Origin: Camarhynchus parvulus | Lineage: Eukaryota > Chordata > Aves > Passeriformes > Thraupidae | Direction: 5' to 3' | Length of the DNA: 64,000 nt | NCBI RefSeq assembly: GCF_901933205.1 | Contig: NC_044572.1 | Location: forward strand, 63,777,965-63,841,964 | Shown here: positions 1 to 12,800 of the stretch, one piece after another | Layout of the letters: every line of letters begins with the position of its first letter | Numbering within the stretch: position 1 is the stretch's first letter | Position numbers and translations under genes: made by a program | The notes under the pieces: generated by a model | What the model was told of the DNA's origin: nothing | Database searches by the model: none | Seen by the model: the letters and a program-made list of their open reading frames with translations, nothing else

Positions 1-777
1 ATTTTCCTGTTTTTCACTGAATTAGACAATGTATTCCAAAGTATGGAAGGCTCTCCCTTGACTTCAGTAGGCTTTGGATTAAACCTGTTGACCCAGGTCC
101 TCTGCATTATTAAGGATAAAATTCCAAAGGAAATAAATAGAAGGTAGACACACAAATCCTTGTAAGCAATCACTATTCACTAATAATTTGGTATAACTGT
201 AGACTTCAACTTACAAGCAGCTTTTCTCTTCATTATTTCCTGGTTTCATTTATGAGTTCCATTGAAGGACTAATGATAAAGATTCTAAAGCCAGCTTGTG
301 ACTTGTACTTTAAAAATTCTTCATGTATAAATATTTTAGTCTGATGACTGTAACATGACCCACTATTGCCCTGGCCACATTTGAACGTGGGCAGCCAGAA
401 TATCTTAGAGAATCCATGGGTATTTAATTTTCTAAAGTTCAGCGCCCTGAAATTGTGTCTGGGTACCTGCTGTAAGGCTCAATGTGCCTTTAGTGCTTTT
501 TCAGTTGACTTTGAGCCTAAGAATGGTGACACACGTTTCTAGCAAGAAGCACTCTCTGCTAGAGGCATCCTTTGCTCTTGTTTGTCCTCTAGAAGGATCT
601 AGAAGCTTTCCAATGTAGTAGCTTCAGTCTTTGCAGCACTGGGCTGGTGGTCTGCCTGCTAATGGATTTGTCCATGGCTTTTAGCCAGTCATTGGGTTTT
701 ACCTGCTTTAAGCAGGAGCAGCACTGCTCTCTGTTTTTAAATACATTCACACATAAATATTGCCTCTGTTTTTACAG
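1..777 (+). other. CAP2: CAP2 intron (3' part)
   Basis: The stretch ends in a pyrimidine-rich tract and AG at 776-777. I see no further CAP2 exon and no clear repeat in it. Confidence 0.7.
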
Positions 778-883
778 TGACACACGCCATGTTGATTGGG
801 TGAAGTCGTATCTGAACATCTGGTCTGAGCTTCAAGCTTATATCAAAGAGCATCACACCACAGGTCTCACCTGGAGTAAAACT
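778..883 (+). CDS. CAP2: CAP2 coding exon A (end of helical folded domain)
   Basis: The first base completes a codon split with the upstream exon; 35 full codons follow ([18 protein letters not shown], then TTGLTWSKT). The acceptor is tttacag and the donor gtaagt; the exon ends on a codon boundary. Confidence 0.94.
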
Positions 884-3800
884 GTAAGTACTCTTTCTTT
901 CTTCAAGAAGAACGATAAAAAGCCAGTAACCTCTTTGTCCTCTAATGTGGGTCGTTAGCTCCAGAAAAATAAATATCTATGCCAGAAACAGAAGTCATGG
1001 TCCATGGATTTCCCAACCAAGCCAATAAATGGTTGAGATATAGGTGGAAATGTTCAGGCAATTGTGGTACATGTTTGGAGGAAGAGAAAATAATTACTTG
1101 GGATTATTATAGCCATAACCCTCAGCTGCAGATGGTAAAGAGAGACAGACACACTTCTCCATGCCTGTAGAAGGTATGCAAAAAATTGAAGGACGTGTCA
1201 GACCAAAGGAAAACTGAGGGAGCATGTCATGGAAAGAAGGAGGATGATGGGAAGAATCTGAACAAAGAGAGAGATTTAATAACAGGGAAGACAAAGGACA
1301 CATAATTTTGTAGATGTATAGCTTTATAAAACTATTATGTTAGACATATAGAAATAGCTTCTGGAAACAGAGAGAGTAAATATAACTGCATACCTAATTA
1401 TTTATGCTCCTTATATAACCTGCTTCTGTGTGTTACATATGAGATGGTAGCAATGAATATTTTTCTCTGAGAGGTATAAACATGAAAAATTAATTTTATG
1501 ATGGGTATACATGTAAGAGTTTATGTCCACCATCTACATTGATACAGTGTTCTATTTTACTTTAATAATGTGCTTGTGTTTATCACCAGACTAGGAGAAC
1601 TGCTGAAATATATTAACAATGTAATCATCCTGCTCTTTACTGATACCATCTCCTAAACCTACCATATACTTGCACATGTAGTCTTTCACACCAAATTTAT
1701 AATTTCTTAGGTGTACACAAATATAATTATTTTTAATTGAATGACTATTCAGAGGACTAATACAGGTCACCATTTAGTTCTCAAAACAAACAGTTTTAAG
1801 AACTTGGGAACATAGGGAAGTGAAGTAGAACTTTCAGATTAATGGCCTTCCAGTCCAAATCATTGCGATTCTATGAAGTGGAGCTTAACGTGGAATAAGA
1901 GCTGCAACACCCTTCCTGTGAAGACAGGCTGAGAGAGTTGAGATTTTTTCAGCCTGGAGAAGAGAAGGCTTCATAGGGACCTTTTTGCAACCTTGCAATA
2001 TATAAAGTGGGCTTGTGAGAAAGACTGGGAAAGACATCACCACGGCTAGTAATGACAAGGCAGGGGGCAATAGTTTTAAATTGAAAGATTGAATATAAGG
2101 AAGAAATTTTTTATTTTGAGGGTGATGAGACACTGGAACAGGTTTCCCAGAGAAGCTGTAGATGCCCCATCCCTGGAAGTGTTCAAGGCCAGGTTGGGTG
2201 GGACTCTGATCAACGTGGTCTATGAAAGGTGTCCCTGCCCATGGCAGGGGGTTGGAACTGGATGATCTTCAAGGTCCCTTCCAGCCAAACCTTCCCCTTA
2301 TTCTATGGTACCTGGAAAAGATGCTTTCTCTCTCCCTCACTGGAGGTTATAACCATGTAAGAGAATGTAGGTTACTTGTGCTCAGCAACAGGCTGCAGCT
2401 TTCTCTTCATAGCCTTCATGAGGCATTGTACAAGGCCTTTCAGTTCTCAAGTCTTTGAGTGCAGGTTCAAACACGGGAGAGAACTGTGATCTGCACGTAC
2501 ATCTTAGTCTGAAGCAATGCAAAAGTGTTTGAACAGGATAAATTAGAAGACTGTAATTATTAGCTACGTTGTAAGTTTCTATAGTAAAAAATTTAAATAT
2601 TAAGCATGATTCCTTTATTTAGTACAAAATTTCACACTTGGTACATCCTATTCTGTTATGATCAGTGAACGTGAGAAGACCTAATGATTTCTAAATTATT
2701 ATTACATAAGGAAAAGGAATTGTAGTACCCTGTTAGCTGAATTAGCCTGAGAATCTGGGACATAATTCATTCTGTTAATACAGAAAAAGAATAATCTTCA
2801 CCTTTAATAGAACTTCACAAATATGGAAATAGTGTTATAAGGTAAAGGCTTGTTACAGCCATTTGATCAAACAGGAGGAGCTCTCAGAGCTGGTGAGTAC
2901 TGGTAGTCTTACTCAGAAGGGTAGCTGTTGCAGATTATGTTTGACTGGTCCTAAAACCAGTACCTCAGCCATTGTGTCTTTATATTTCTCTGTCTTCAGC
3001 TGTCCAAGAAATTGCTGAAATCTAGATGTGACTTGTTTATTTATATTAAGCATAGTTTCCTGCCAACAGTGCTCATTCCATCATGAGTGATGAGCCCATC
3101 ACTGCATGTGAAGTACTGATTTCACTTCACTTTGGATATCACTCATATCTGGAAGTTGTCTTGGAAGTATGCTTCATTTAAATTATCCTTTATGTGATAC
3201 GAGTCTGAAAGATTAAATTGCAGACTCATTTTTATGGATGTATATATTTTTTTAAGTTTTGCTAAATGTGTGTGTAAGAAAATTAGAATCCAGTAAGTTA
3301 GCAGGTTGTTTAAATCACTTAAATGTTATTGAAATATTTCTATGAAGCTTGGTAAGAAATACATTCCAGAAAGTAATGAGCTGCTCAAGTGATAATTTCA
3401 TTTTTGTTATACATTTTAAAGTGAGAATGGAAGTCACAGATTCACATTGTGTGAAGTTAAGCATAAAGGTCTGCAGAAGCAGGGTCTAGACAAAAAATGC
3501 GATCTATATATAAAGGCTGTAGATATATTCCAGACACAGTTGTTAATCATTGCACACAGCAGCTTCCACTTACATGCATAAAAGGAAAAAAGGAAAAAGC
3601 ATTAGTTTGGCAAGGCGTTAACAAAGTGGAATGTTTATGAGAGGTAGACATTGGTGTAAAAAAGGTATTTTATTATAGAGGGGGAGAGAAAGAGAGAAAT
3701 ATCTTGGGGCATGTGAGTACAGATTTCAAAGTGTATTATACCAATAATTTACCCTTCATATCTACAGAAGTCAACAAAGCAATCCATGAAGTTTCTATAA

Positions 3801-6800
3801 AAAGCTCTTAAGTAGCACATTTGGATATTTCTAATGAGAGTGAAGAGTCAGGAAGAATATTAACTACTTCTTCTCTCACAGCTGTATTGTCAATGCTTGA
3901 ACTCCAACAAAACCCGAGGAGCATAAGCCTAGATCAGAGGATTTCCTATGCTTGGGTTTCCAAAAAGGGGACAGGTGCTTGGCCCACTAAGCTATACTGT
4001 GGTGTGCACATTTGTGTCCATGCAATATCCCAAAGCGGTTCCATTTCCAGCCCCCCATACCCTTCCACCAAGCTGCACAGGGCAGCTGCAGCCAGCCTTG
4101 GAACAGATCACTAGTACATACAGGAAAGTGTTCCTGGCTCTGGCAGCAGGCACACAGGCAGACACTTCAGAGGAAAGAGAAAAAAAGTCTTAATAAATTA
4201 GAAGACAGACACAAAAACAGGTGCAAAGGGTTGAAATAATGTTCAAGCAATCACTTCTGACGATAATACTTATCTCTATCTGCTTTATAAAAAGTTTGTG
4301 ATAAAAACAGATGTTCATGGATTTTCGGATCTAACACAGTTCTGTCTTACCTTGGTTCTGCCAAGTTGTGTGACAATATTTTACTTATTAAGGGCACTCT
4401 GTTGAGATGTGTGACTGTGTGAGGAGAAAGCCAAGAAAATAGTGAAGAATATAGTGTATTTACGAATACACGTAGAAGGAAATAGTGTAGTTCAGGACCT
4501 TTAGACTTTTGTGCATCTGAACCTGTTTTGCTCCTCATGTGGAGTGGTGGTACAGAACCAGACTGGACTGTGTAAATTGGCATTTCAAGGCATGATGGAT
4601 ATGGTTAGGATATTTGATGGTATTGTGCTGACAGAACAAAAGTATGTATCTCATATAGGTTTGTGAGCAGGATTGTCCCAGAGAATAAAAAGTTCCATGT
4701 ATTTTCAACGTAGTCTGAAATAGTCATTTTCATTCATTGATTGTGCCTATGGCAGAGAAAATAAGCTTGTCAGTGCAAGTCAGATGGGTCTACAGTATCT
4801 CCTTAAAAGTGTAATTTTGTAGTTCATTATCTTGGATGTAAAGTGTCCTTCTGCCTCCTACACCCTGTGCTGAGTGGCCATTCACTATACTCACTACATC
4901 TCAATTTAGCTATCTTGACAATGGGGACACTAAGCAATTACCAGCCTAATGGAGATGTGTTTTAATTTGCTACCAGATATGACATTCTTAGATGTCAGTG
5001 AGTCTTTGGAAAAAGTTGTTGTTACAGTGAAATATTTTAAGTGCCCAGGGTAGCATTTTAACTATGCAGTAATTGTCATTTTTGCTTGCTACAGCCTTCT
5101 GTCTTTAACAAGCAATCCACAGCTGTAATAGTGACCTGTCCCTTTTCAGTTCTTTCTGATAAAAAGAGCAAGTGCCTTTTTTTCTTTTTTTTTCTTAAGA
5201 AGGGATTCTGTTGAAGCATGCCTCTTTCTACCCTCCACTTCTGTTTGGTGATGCAAAAAAATGAACAGCTGTAATATAAGCTCACAAATGCCTAATGAAA
5301 AGTTTGTTTGCTACAAGGCCTGCATGAGTAATCTGGGGGAAGTGAATCTTCTGCTTCTGTTTCTGTAGGTTAACCTTGCAGCAAGAAAACAGCCAGTAAT
5401 AGTAAGAGACTGCTGTAGTTTTCCATATATCAAATAAGTGTTAAGACACAAATCTTGCTCAAAGATAATTGTCTTGAATGTTTCAGTTGCAGGTGGATCT
5501 GTACTTAACATTTTGTTCTTTCTATACAGTAGTAATTTAGGATAGATTTTACCAGCAGAATACAGAATTTCACTCAAGTGATAAGTGAAATCCTCTCCCC
5601 CTTTACAAATCAAAACAACTTAGGATGAAGTCTGTACATCTTTAAAAGCAATTGAGATTTATTTAAATCCTGTTTCCATTGAAGCCAGTATCTTCCAGTC
5701 TTTTTTTTTCCCTGAAAAAGCATTTTAAAAAACATTTATTACTCCTTAGATAGTACTCTAAAAACATTCTTTAAAAGCTGAAAATCTCCACAAGCTCCAC
5801 ACCAAGAAGTACCATCATAATTCCTACATTAGCCTTATTGAGTGCAATTATCCTAGTCTCAGTGCAGACCTGGGCATTTTATTCTAGTCTAAAATAATTA
5901 CCTCCAGACATTTTCTTATAAATTGGCCCTGCCTTTCTCATGTTCTATCAAAACATTTTCCTGTAATACACCATCTCTGTACATATTGATGTGAACAGGC
6001 TGCAAAAGACCAACTTCTGCAGGCAAAAGCCTCCTATTATCTGTCCAGTATCTCTTCTGTGCTGTGTTTAGTTTGACCTACTTATCAAGCAGCCATCGTC
6101 TGAGCCACTTCACTAAAGCTAAAGGTCAAAACTGTTATGCCAAATTCCAGCCACATCCAGGACTGCAATCCCAGAGGCCTTATTCAGATAGAAGGAAGGG
6201 CAGCACAGATACACCAATTTAGGTGCCTGTATCTCAGATAATATGTAGACATTTCTACAGTGCTCAGCTTTTCTCAGTGACAGCCTTTTCTCTCCTTTTC
6301 TGTATACCTTCCATTCCTTTCTCTACCCTTCCCCTTCCCTATTCCCTTATATTTTTTTGCTGAAAAAATTGCATCCTTTAGTTGCAAGTGTTTCTTTCTC
6401 AGAGAATAGGCAGTGTTCTGGTTTTTGGTACAGAGTCAATTAAAAAACTGGCTATCCTGGCACCTCTACAATAATTGCCTCTTTGGTAGAGACTGCATCA
6501 ATCGCATCCCTGTCCCTTTGAAAGAAAGTATTTTTACTCTCTTATTCCAACAGTGGGTGAAAATATTTGTCTTTACTACAGGTCAATTGTATTCTCTTAA
6601 CTTGGACCAAGCACCATTCAGACATGTTAAGGGAAAACCTGGGCGAGGCCTGCAGCCTAGTTCCAGTAGAAAAGGGAAAGGAAATAGAAAATTGAAAGTG
6701 TGCAAGAGAGAAAAGGAAAGGTATATCTATTAAAACTTCACTATCTTGCTAAAGGGATTGGTCTTGTTTTTAACCAAACTTTTCTATAAGTAAAAGATGG

Positions 6801-9800
6801 TTGAATCTGCCTGTTGGAGCACATTACTTGTTGGCAATTACATTATCATACAGTTCTCAAATGATTTAGAAGACCATGGCTGAATAAAACATTTCTGGTT
6901 GGGTAACTCTGAAGATGTAAGCATCATTTTAAGTCCTGAACAGGTGATGAATGGCAAAAGTATATTACAGGGGGCTGCAAAGCTTCAAAACTCTGCAGAT
7001 AAATAATTCTGCTGAGACTCAGTAACAAGAAAAGAACGGAGCCGGGTTTTTGTTGCTTTGTGTTTTAACTGACAAAGATTACAGGCCCTGTAAGTCAGCT
7101 GTTCCATCCAGTAAATTGCAGCTCTCTGGACAGCATAACTCCTTGCAGACAGGTGGCTTAAATAGAGTAGGTAATAGAACTGTTGTGCTAAGCTACTTTT
7201 ACACAAAAAACACCTTAACAAGAGCTCTGTGCCTCTGAGTCACAGTCCACCTGTTCCCAGAGGTTGATATGTGATATTTTGAGCTTCACAATTCTTGTCT
7301 TTGGCTGTGCATATGTATGAAAAGAACAATACAGAATGCTGTAATCATTTTAGGTGTGAAACTAGGATTACTATAAAGGGGGAGAAAATAGGGATATTCT
7401 TCCTTTCCTTTTTTTTGGGGGGGAGGGAAGAATGTATTCCCCATTAGGATTCCTGTTTGTCTGCTGCCATGAAAAGATGCCTTTTCAATAAATTAAGGGA
7501 GAGATTTCATGACCTCTCTCTAAGCCACCTGTTGCTTCAGCTGCAAATAGATACTTACCTCTTAATAGGAATGACCAACAAAATGGGTACTGTATACCAT
7601 ACACATGCATATATAATTTATTTAAATGGATTATGTAGATGCTATAATCTTCTGGCTCAGAGTAAAATCAACCATTGCAGCTACAAGAAATGCATCGTGT
7701 CACATGCTCCCCAGCAGGTTCCCAGCACAAGAACCTTGTTGCCCTCAGTGTCCATGCTGCACTGTGTCAGCTGAAAGCTGGATAAACACAGAGGAACACT
7801 GCGGGTGTTTGTACAGGGTCTGGCACGTAAGCCCCTCATATCCCCAGAGATAAGAGCCTCTGACTGGGGTCCTTGCTGCTGCACTTCTACAAATATAGTA
7901 ACAGTGACATGGAAGGCTAACCCAGGGAGCTGTTCAGCAAGAATAGCTCAGGAAATAGTAACATCTGTGATAGGACATAAAAAGAAATTCTTACTGTCTC
8001 TCGGTAGCTGGGCTCAGACCTGAAGACATGTCAAGCTGCATATGGCCACTGAAAATTAGTGACAGTATGGCATCCAGAGCACTTGTGTTATATCTGAACA
8101 GCATTTTATTTCTCTAACAAGATTGGCTTTGCCCTGTGCTCCAGGGGAAGGAAGCCTTTCGGAGAAATGTGCTTAACAAGGCCCAGCTTCTCAAAAGCAA
8201 AGGGCTTCACTCAGCTCTGCAGTAATTTCAAGGGAATTAAATGAGAATTTCAACGAGGCAGCTATCTCAACATAAACAATAATTTATTTCTTCAAGTAAG
8301 GCAGTTAGGTGAGAAAAAGAAGTGTACCTCACCCTTCTGCCAGTTGTACAAGATGAAGGTAGAAATATGACATACTTTGAGGCTGTACCACAATCCTGCA
8401 AACCCTGCACAGTGGCATTTATCAGACCCACTGCTGTGAGCAGCATCAGACACTGTTGCTAAAGGAAGCTTCTCTGCCACAGTCAATGGGAGGCCCTTGG
8501 GCCTCTCTGCAGATGGCTTGGGGCTATCCAGCAAGGAGCAAACCCTGACCCATTCCTGTCACCCCATTTAGAGCATGGGTGGAAGCTGAAGACAGCCCTG
8601 AGGGGAAATTTCTGGAATGTTTTATCCCCTACAGAGCTCTTAGTACATGTTCACAGGGCCTGCATCTCCTGTTCCTGATAGGACCTTACTCAGAGATTTA
8701 CATTTTCCTCCATTTCAAAAAGCTCCATGAGCACATTTCAAAGTACTCAAGTTCACTATGATGCAAAGCTACCAGGTTAAAAGTTACAGCTTACTTTTGT
8801 GTTACATTTGCACAAAGTAAGGACAGCTCTATCTGTCGTCCCCTGCTAATTCTCACTAGGGACATATTTGTAAATGATGGAAAAATGACCACACGAATAT
8901 GTTAATGGAGCAGTCAGCAATCAGTGTAACTTGATGTGGTGCCTGCAGACACCACAGCACTGAGAGCAGCAGCTGTTGCCGGGGCAAACAGCTGAAATAA
9001 AAGAGGAAGAAAGGCAGCTTGCAAACAACCGCCTTCACTGGTCCAAATGGCTCCTAATACTTTTTATGTAAAGACACACTGTTGTTAACATCTGCGTGAA
9101 GTTAATCTGAAGAGTTGTTTGCAAATAGCAAAGCTGCTAAGCACCTGCTGCTTTAGGATAGATGAACTTTTGTGGGCATGTAACATGCTATTTTATTCCC
9201 AGCAGCTCTCACAAACACCACCCTATAGAGAACAGAAATGAATGGACTTTGTGAAGGGAACTTCTGTTGAAATTGGATAGGACTATACACAAGTATTACC
9301 AGATACCAGAACAGTTTAAGAGCCTGGTTCAGAAATACTCTAGAGCCTGAGGGTGTAAGTTGTCTTAGAAGAGGAACTAAGGACAGGAAAGTAATTGTCG
9401 GTGACTGAGGTTGGTAACTTGGAGGTTCATTTATTAATAGATGTCAAAACGAATTTAAAAAAAAATCCTGGAGCTACTTCACTTGGCTGATTTTTAAGTT
9501 GCCTTTTCCATCAGTGTGTCTGAGTGCAGCACAGGTCCCATCTTCCTGGCATGCAGGGAATGCAAGAAGTGAAATGTGTATTCTGCATTTCCAGTTCACT
9601 TTGGCGCTTTCTGCCCCCTTTTGAGAGTTTCCCTGAGCCACTCTCCCATAAAGAATTTCACCTCATTTGAATTTTTGTTTGATTTTGGTAGGTACATTAA
9701 AATGGCAAAGAAAAGAAGACTGTAGCCAGAGTTAGACTGTACCCTTCTTCCCAGCAGGTCTTTGCACCCTCTCGTTACTGAGACTTGTCTGTCTTTTCCA

Positions 9801-12800
9801 TGCCAATTTATTTCAATGGGAGATGGTGCTACTGGAGTCCATGTTGTAAGATGGGAGATCTACTGTGGAGCAGTTAAACCATGTACTCCAGAGACCTTTT
9901 TTCCTGTGATTTATCCTTCAATTTTGCCTGGTCTAATTTATGATTGAAATTGCTTGCAGTTTCCAGAATGGCCCTAGATGTTGAAAATAGCATGCTACAA
10001 TATCAGTTAGCTTGTGTATCTGTAACTCAGGTCTTAAACTAGACAAGATTTGCTATGCAGGAGAAAGGCTAACAACCAGGGTTCAGTCTGTCTTTTATTT
10101 CTATGATTGCACAAAATTAAGAGGAAAAGTGGGAAGGGTGACAGAACCTTAGGTGTCTTTACCTTGTGATAGCTTCTATGTTCTTAATTAGATCCAACTC
10201 AAAATCTTTTGTGCTCAGTGGAGATAACCACTGACTTTGGTGGAGGGACCAGGCTTGTAAAGAAAAGAAGAGGCAGATGGGCAGCATGAGTGCAATGAAT
10301 ACATTTTTTTCTTACTTTTGAAACCCATTTAAAAGGGCTAGAATATCTTAGCTGCTCAGGTCAAGAATTGAGATTTTTGAGTAGACTTGTTTTTTCATCA
10401 GTACTGCACTAAAAGGAAAAAAGCTCCTAGTTTCCCAGATCCTTTCCTACATCTTCGGTTTCTTGAAAATAAATATAACAAGAATCTCCAGTCATACAAA
10501 ACCATGTCCAAACTTAACTGATGTGTTTAAAATCCTTTCTTTTATCTGTACTTTGACAAGGAAGTTCTTTCAGAGTTCTGGGAGAGAGATGACCCACTTC
10601 CATAGATAAACCTTTCCGAGTTTTACTTCCATCTCATTACATGGATATTCCCATACTTCAGTTGCCATTTGGGAAACTGCCTTTGATACACTACTCAGCA
10701 GAATTATTTTAGCCCAGAGTGTCCTGCATTGGTCTGTGATGGCCTTGAGTTTGACACTTGAAGCAAAGAAACTGCCAGAATGACCTACCATTCCGTGTTA
10801 TACGCAGAATACCCAGACAGCTTCCAGAAATTTTTTTCTAATGCATCTTTGCAGCCTTTGCACAATTTAGACGGTGTTAATTCTAAGTCCATATGTGAGT
10901 CTTACACAAGTTTTCTGGAAAATTACAGCACTGTACTGATAGGCAGGTTGAAGCAGGAGGTATTTTTGAGAAATCAGATGTCAGTCTGGAATTTGGCAAG
11001 TGGATTTTCGTCTCAGACTAAAAGTTATTAGTTACTACCAGTACTGCAATTAATTGCCTTTCATAAAGTATACATAATTCATAACTGCATGTTCACACAG
11101 TGAATTGTGAGTGCCATTTCTGAGTATCTGAGTGTTTTAAAAAGCCCTGCAAATGCAGTGTTCATAATTGTGGATAACCAGGGCATAGTGGATTCAGTTG
11201 CTATGGTTGCAGGCAACAGAAGGGGAAGATCTGTATTGCACCTCAGGCAGCAATAACTGATTGTACCACTAAATCCACTTATATTCCTCTTTTTTTTTTA
11301 ATTACAATAATTCATAGTTCTGCTGACTCTGCTGCAGGTAACTTCACTGGTATTAGCAGAGGCAGGGAACAGGCACTACAAACTCAGGGCCCAGTGAAGA
11401 AGTTGTCCCCAGCCTAAAACACTGACCTGTAATAACGAAGTATGTAAGCAGAAGCTCTGAGTTAAATGTATCCATGCAACACTTGAATGTCTCTAAAAGC
11501 AGTCGACTTTAGTTCCAGTATATCTTGACAATAAAGTATGATTGGTTCCAAAAGGAGACTCTTCTAATTTTTTTACATTTGATCAAAAAGATTTAATAAC
11601 AAGAAGAGAGCTTATCCCCTTAGGAGATCTTGGACTTTTATTTTGTTTTTAAAGTATATCTGAAGAGTAAGTTAGAAAGGAGCATGTGGACCTCAGACCT
11701 TTTCCTGTTATCAATTTGGGATTACAGGCCAGAACAAGTTTTACTTTTTAAAAAACAGCTGTAGTTTCCACTCCCGTGAGATGCATGAATCAGTTCAATG
11801 CTTTGCTGTTTCAGTTTAGTGGAAAGCAGAAAGAGTAGTACTACAAATGGTTAAAAATATCTTCAGAGGCCAGCTAAGCAAAATCTATTTCCAGGATGGA
11901 TTACCAGGACGCAGTAACAACCTGTATCTCTTAACAAAGGTAGCCAGTTAGAGGAGCTGTAACTCCGTAAGTCGCTCTAATTTTCCCATTGTGCCTGCCC
12001 ACCCATTAATATTTGCTGCTGCAATGCACAGTATCTCTGTAGCTACCTGAACTCATCAGAACCAAGAACTAATTTTCTCAATAGTTCTTTTAGAAGTTCC
12101 CTCTGTGATTCAGAGGTTGGATCAGAGTGACACTCAGTGGCAGGATAGTAAAAGTGATTCTTAGATTGTCTAACATCTATTATTAGGATGTTAGGGCATT
12201 CTTACAAAAATTTAGTCAGATAATTATTAGTATTTTCTGTCTTTTTTATAACATTCTGTGTAAGAATTGTAATTCAGACTAAAATACGTACTTTTGATGA
12301 TGCAAACTGAAAGAAAGATTGTGTTACTTACTTTGTCAAGGCCCTCTTCACTCCTAACTTGTGTGCTGTGATCTCCTGCAACTGAAAAAAAAGGAAAAAA
12401 TAATTTAAGAAATTGAACTAAGAACTCAAAAATTGAATTTCAGAATCAAGATACTTGAATCACCATAGTTTTACATTCTGTGGTATTTGAATCTTTACAG
12501 ATAACTTGAATAGCTTAAAGGATAGCATTTTACATCTTCCATACATTTTATCATGTTCCCTATGTATAACTGATAATTCATGAACCTCTCAGTTATTTGT
12601 GTTGTACCAAAACATCTTCTTTATCTGGAAAAAAAAATGAGACATTTTCCTTTTTGCGTAAGTAAACCCTGTAATAAATTATGGAATAGTTACTGTTAAA
12701 GATTTTTAACATCAGCCCTTAAAAGTGTTTAAGACAAATATTTTAGGTGGAGTCGTTCTGCAGTAAGGGTAGACTGTGGGCTGTTAGTCTAGCTGTGCTT

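Noticed and set aside
10780..11031. 83-codon plus frame in the CAP2 large intron
   Set aside because: Starts at a plausible ATG but has no homology that I recognise and no splice or promoter signals; likely chance.
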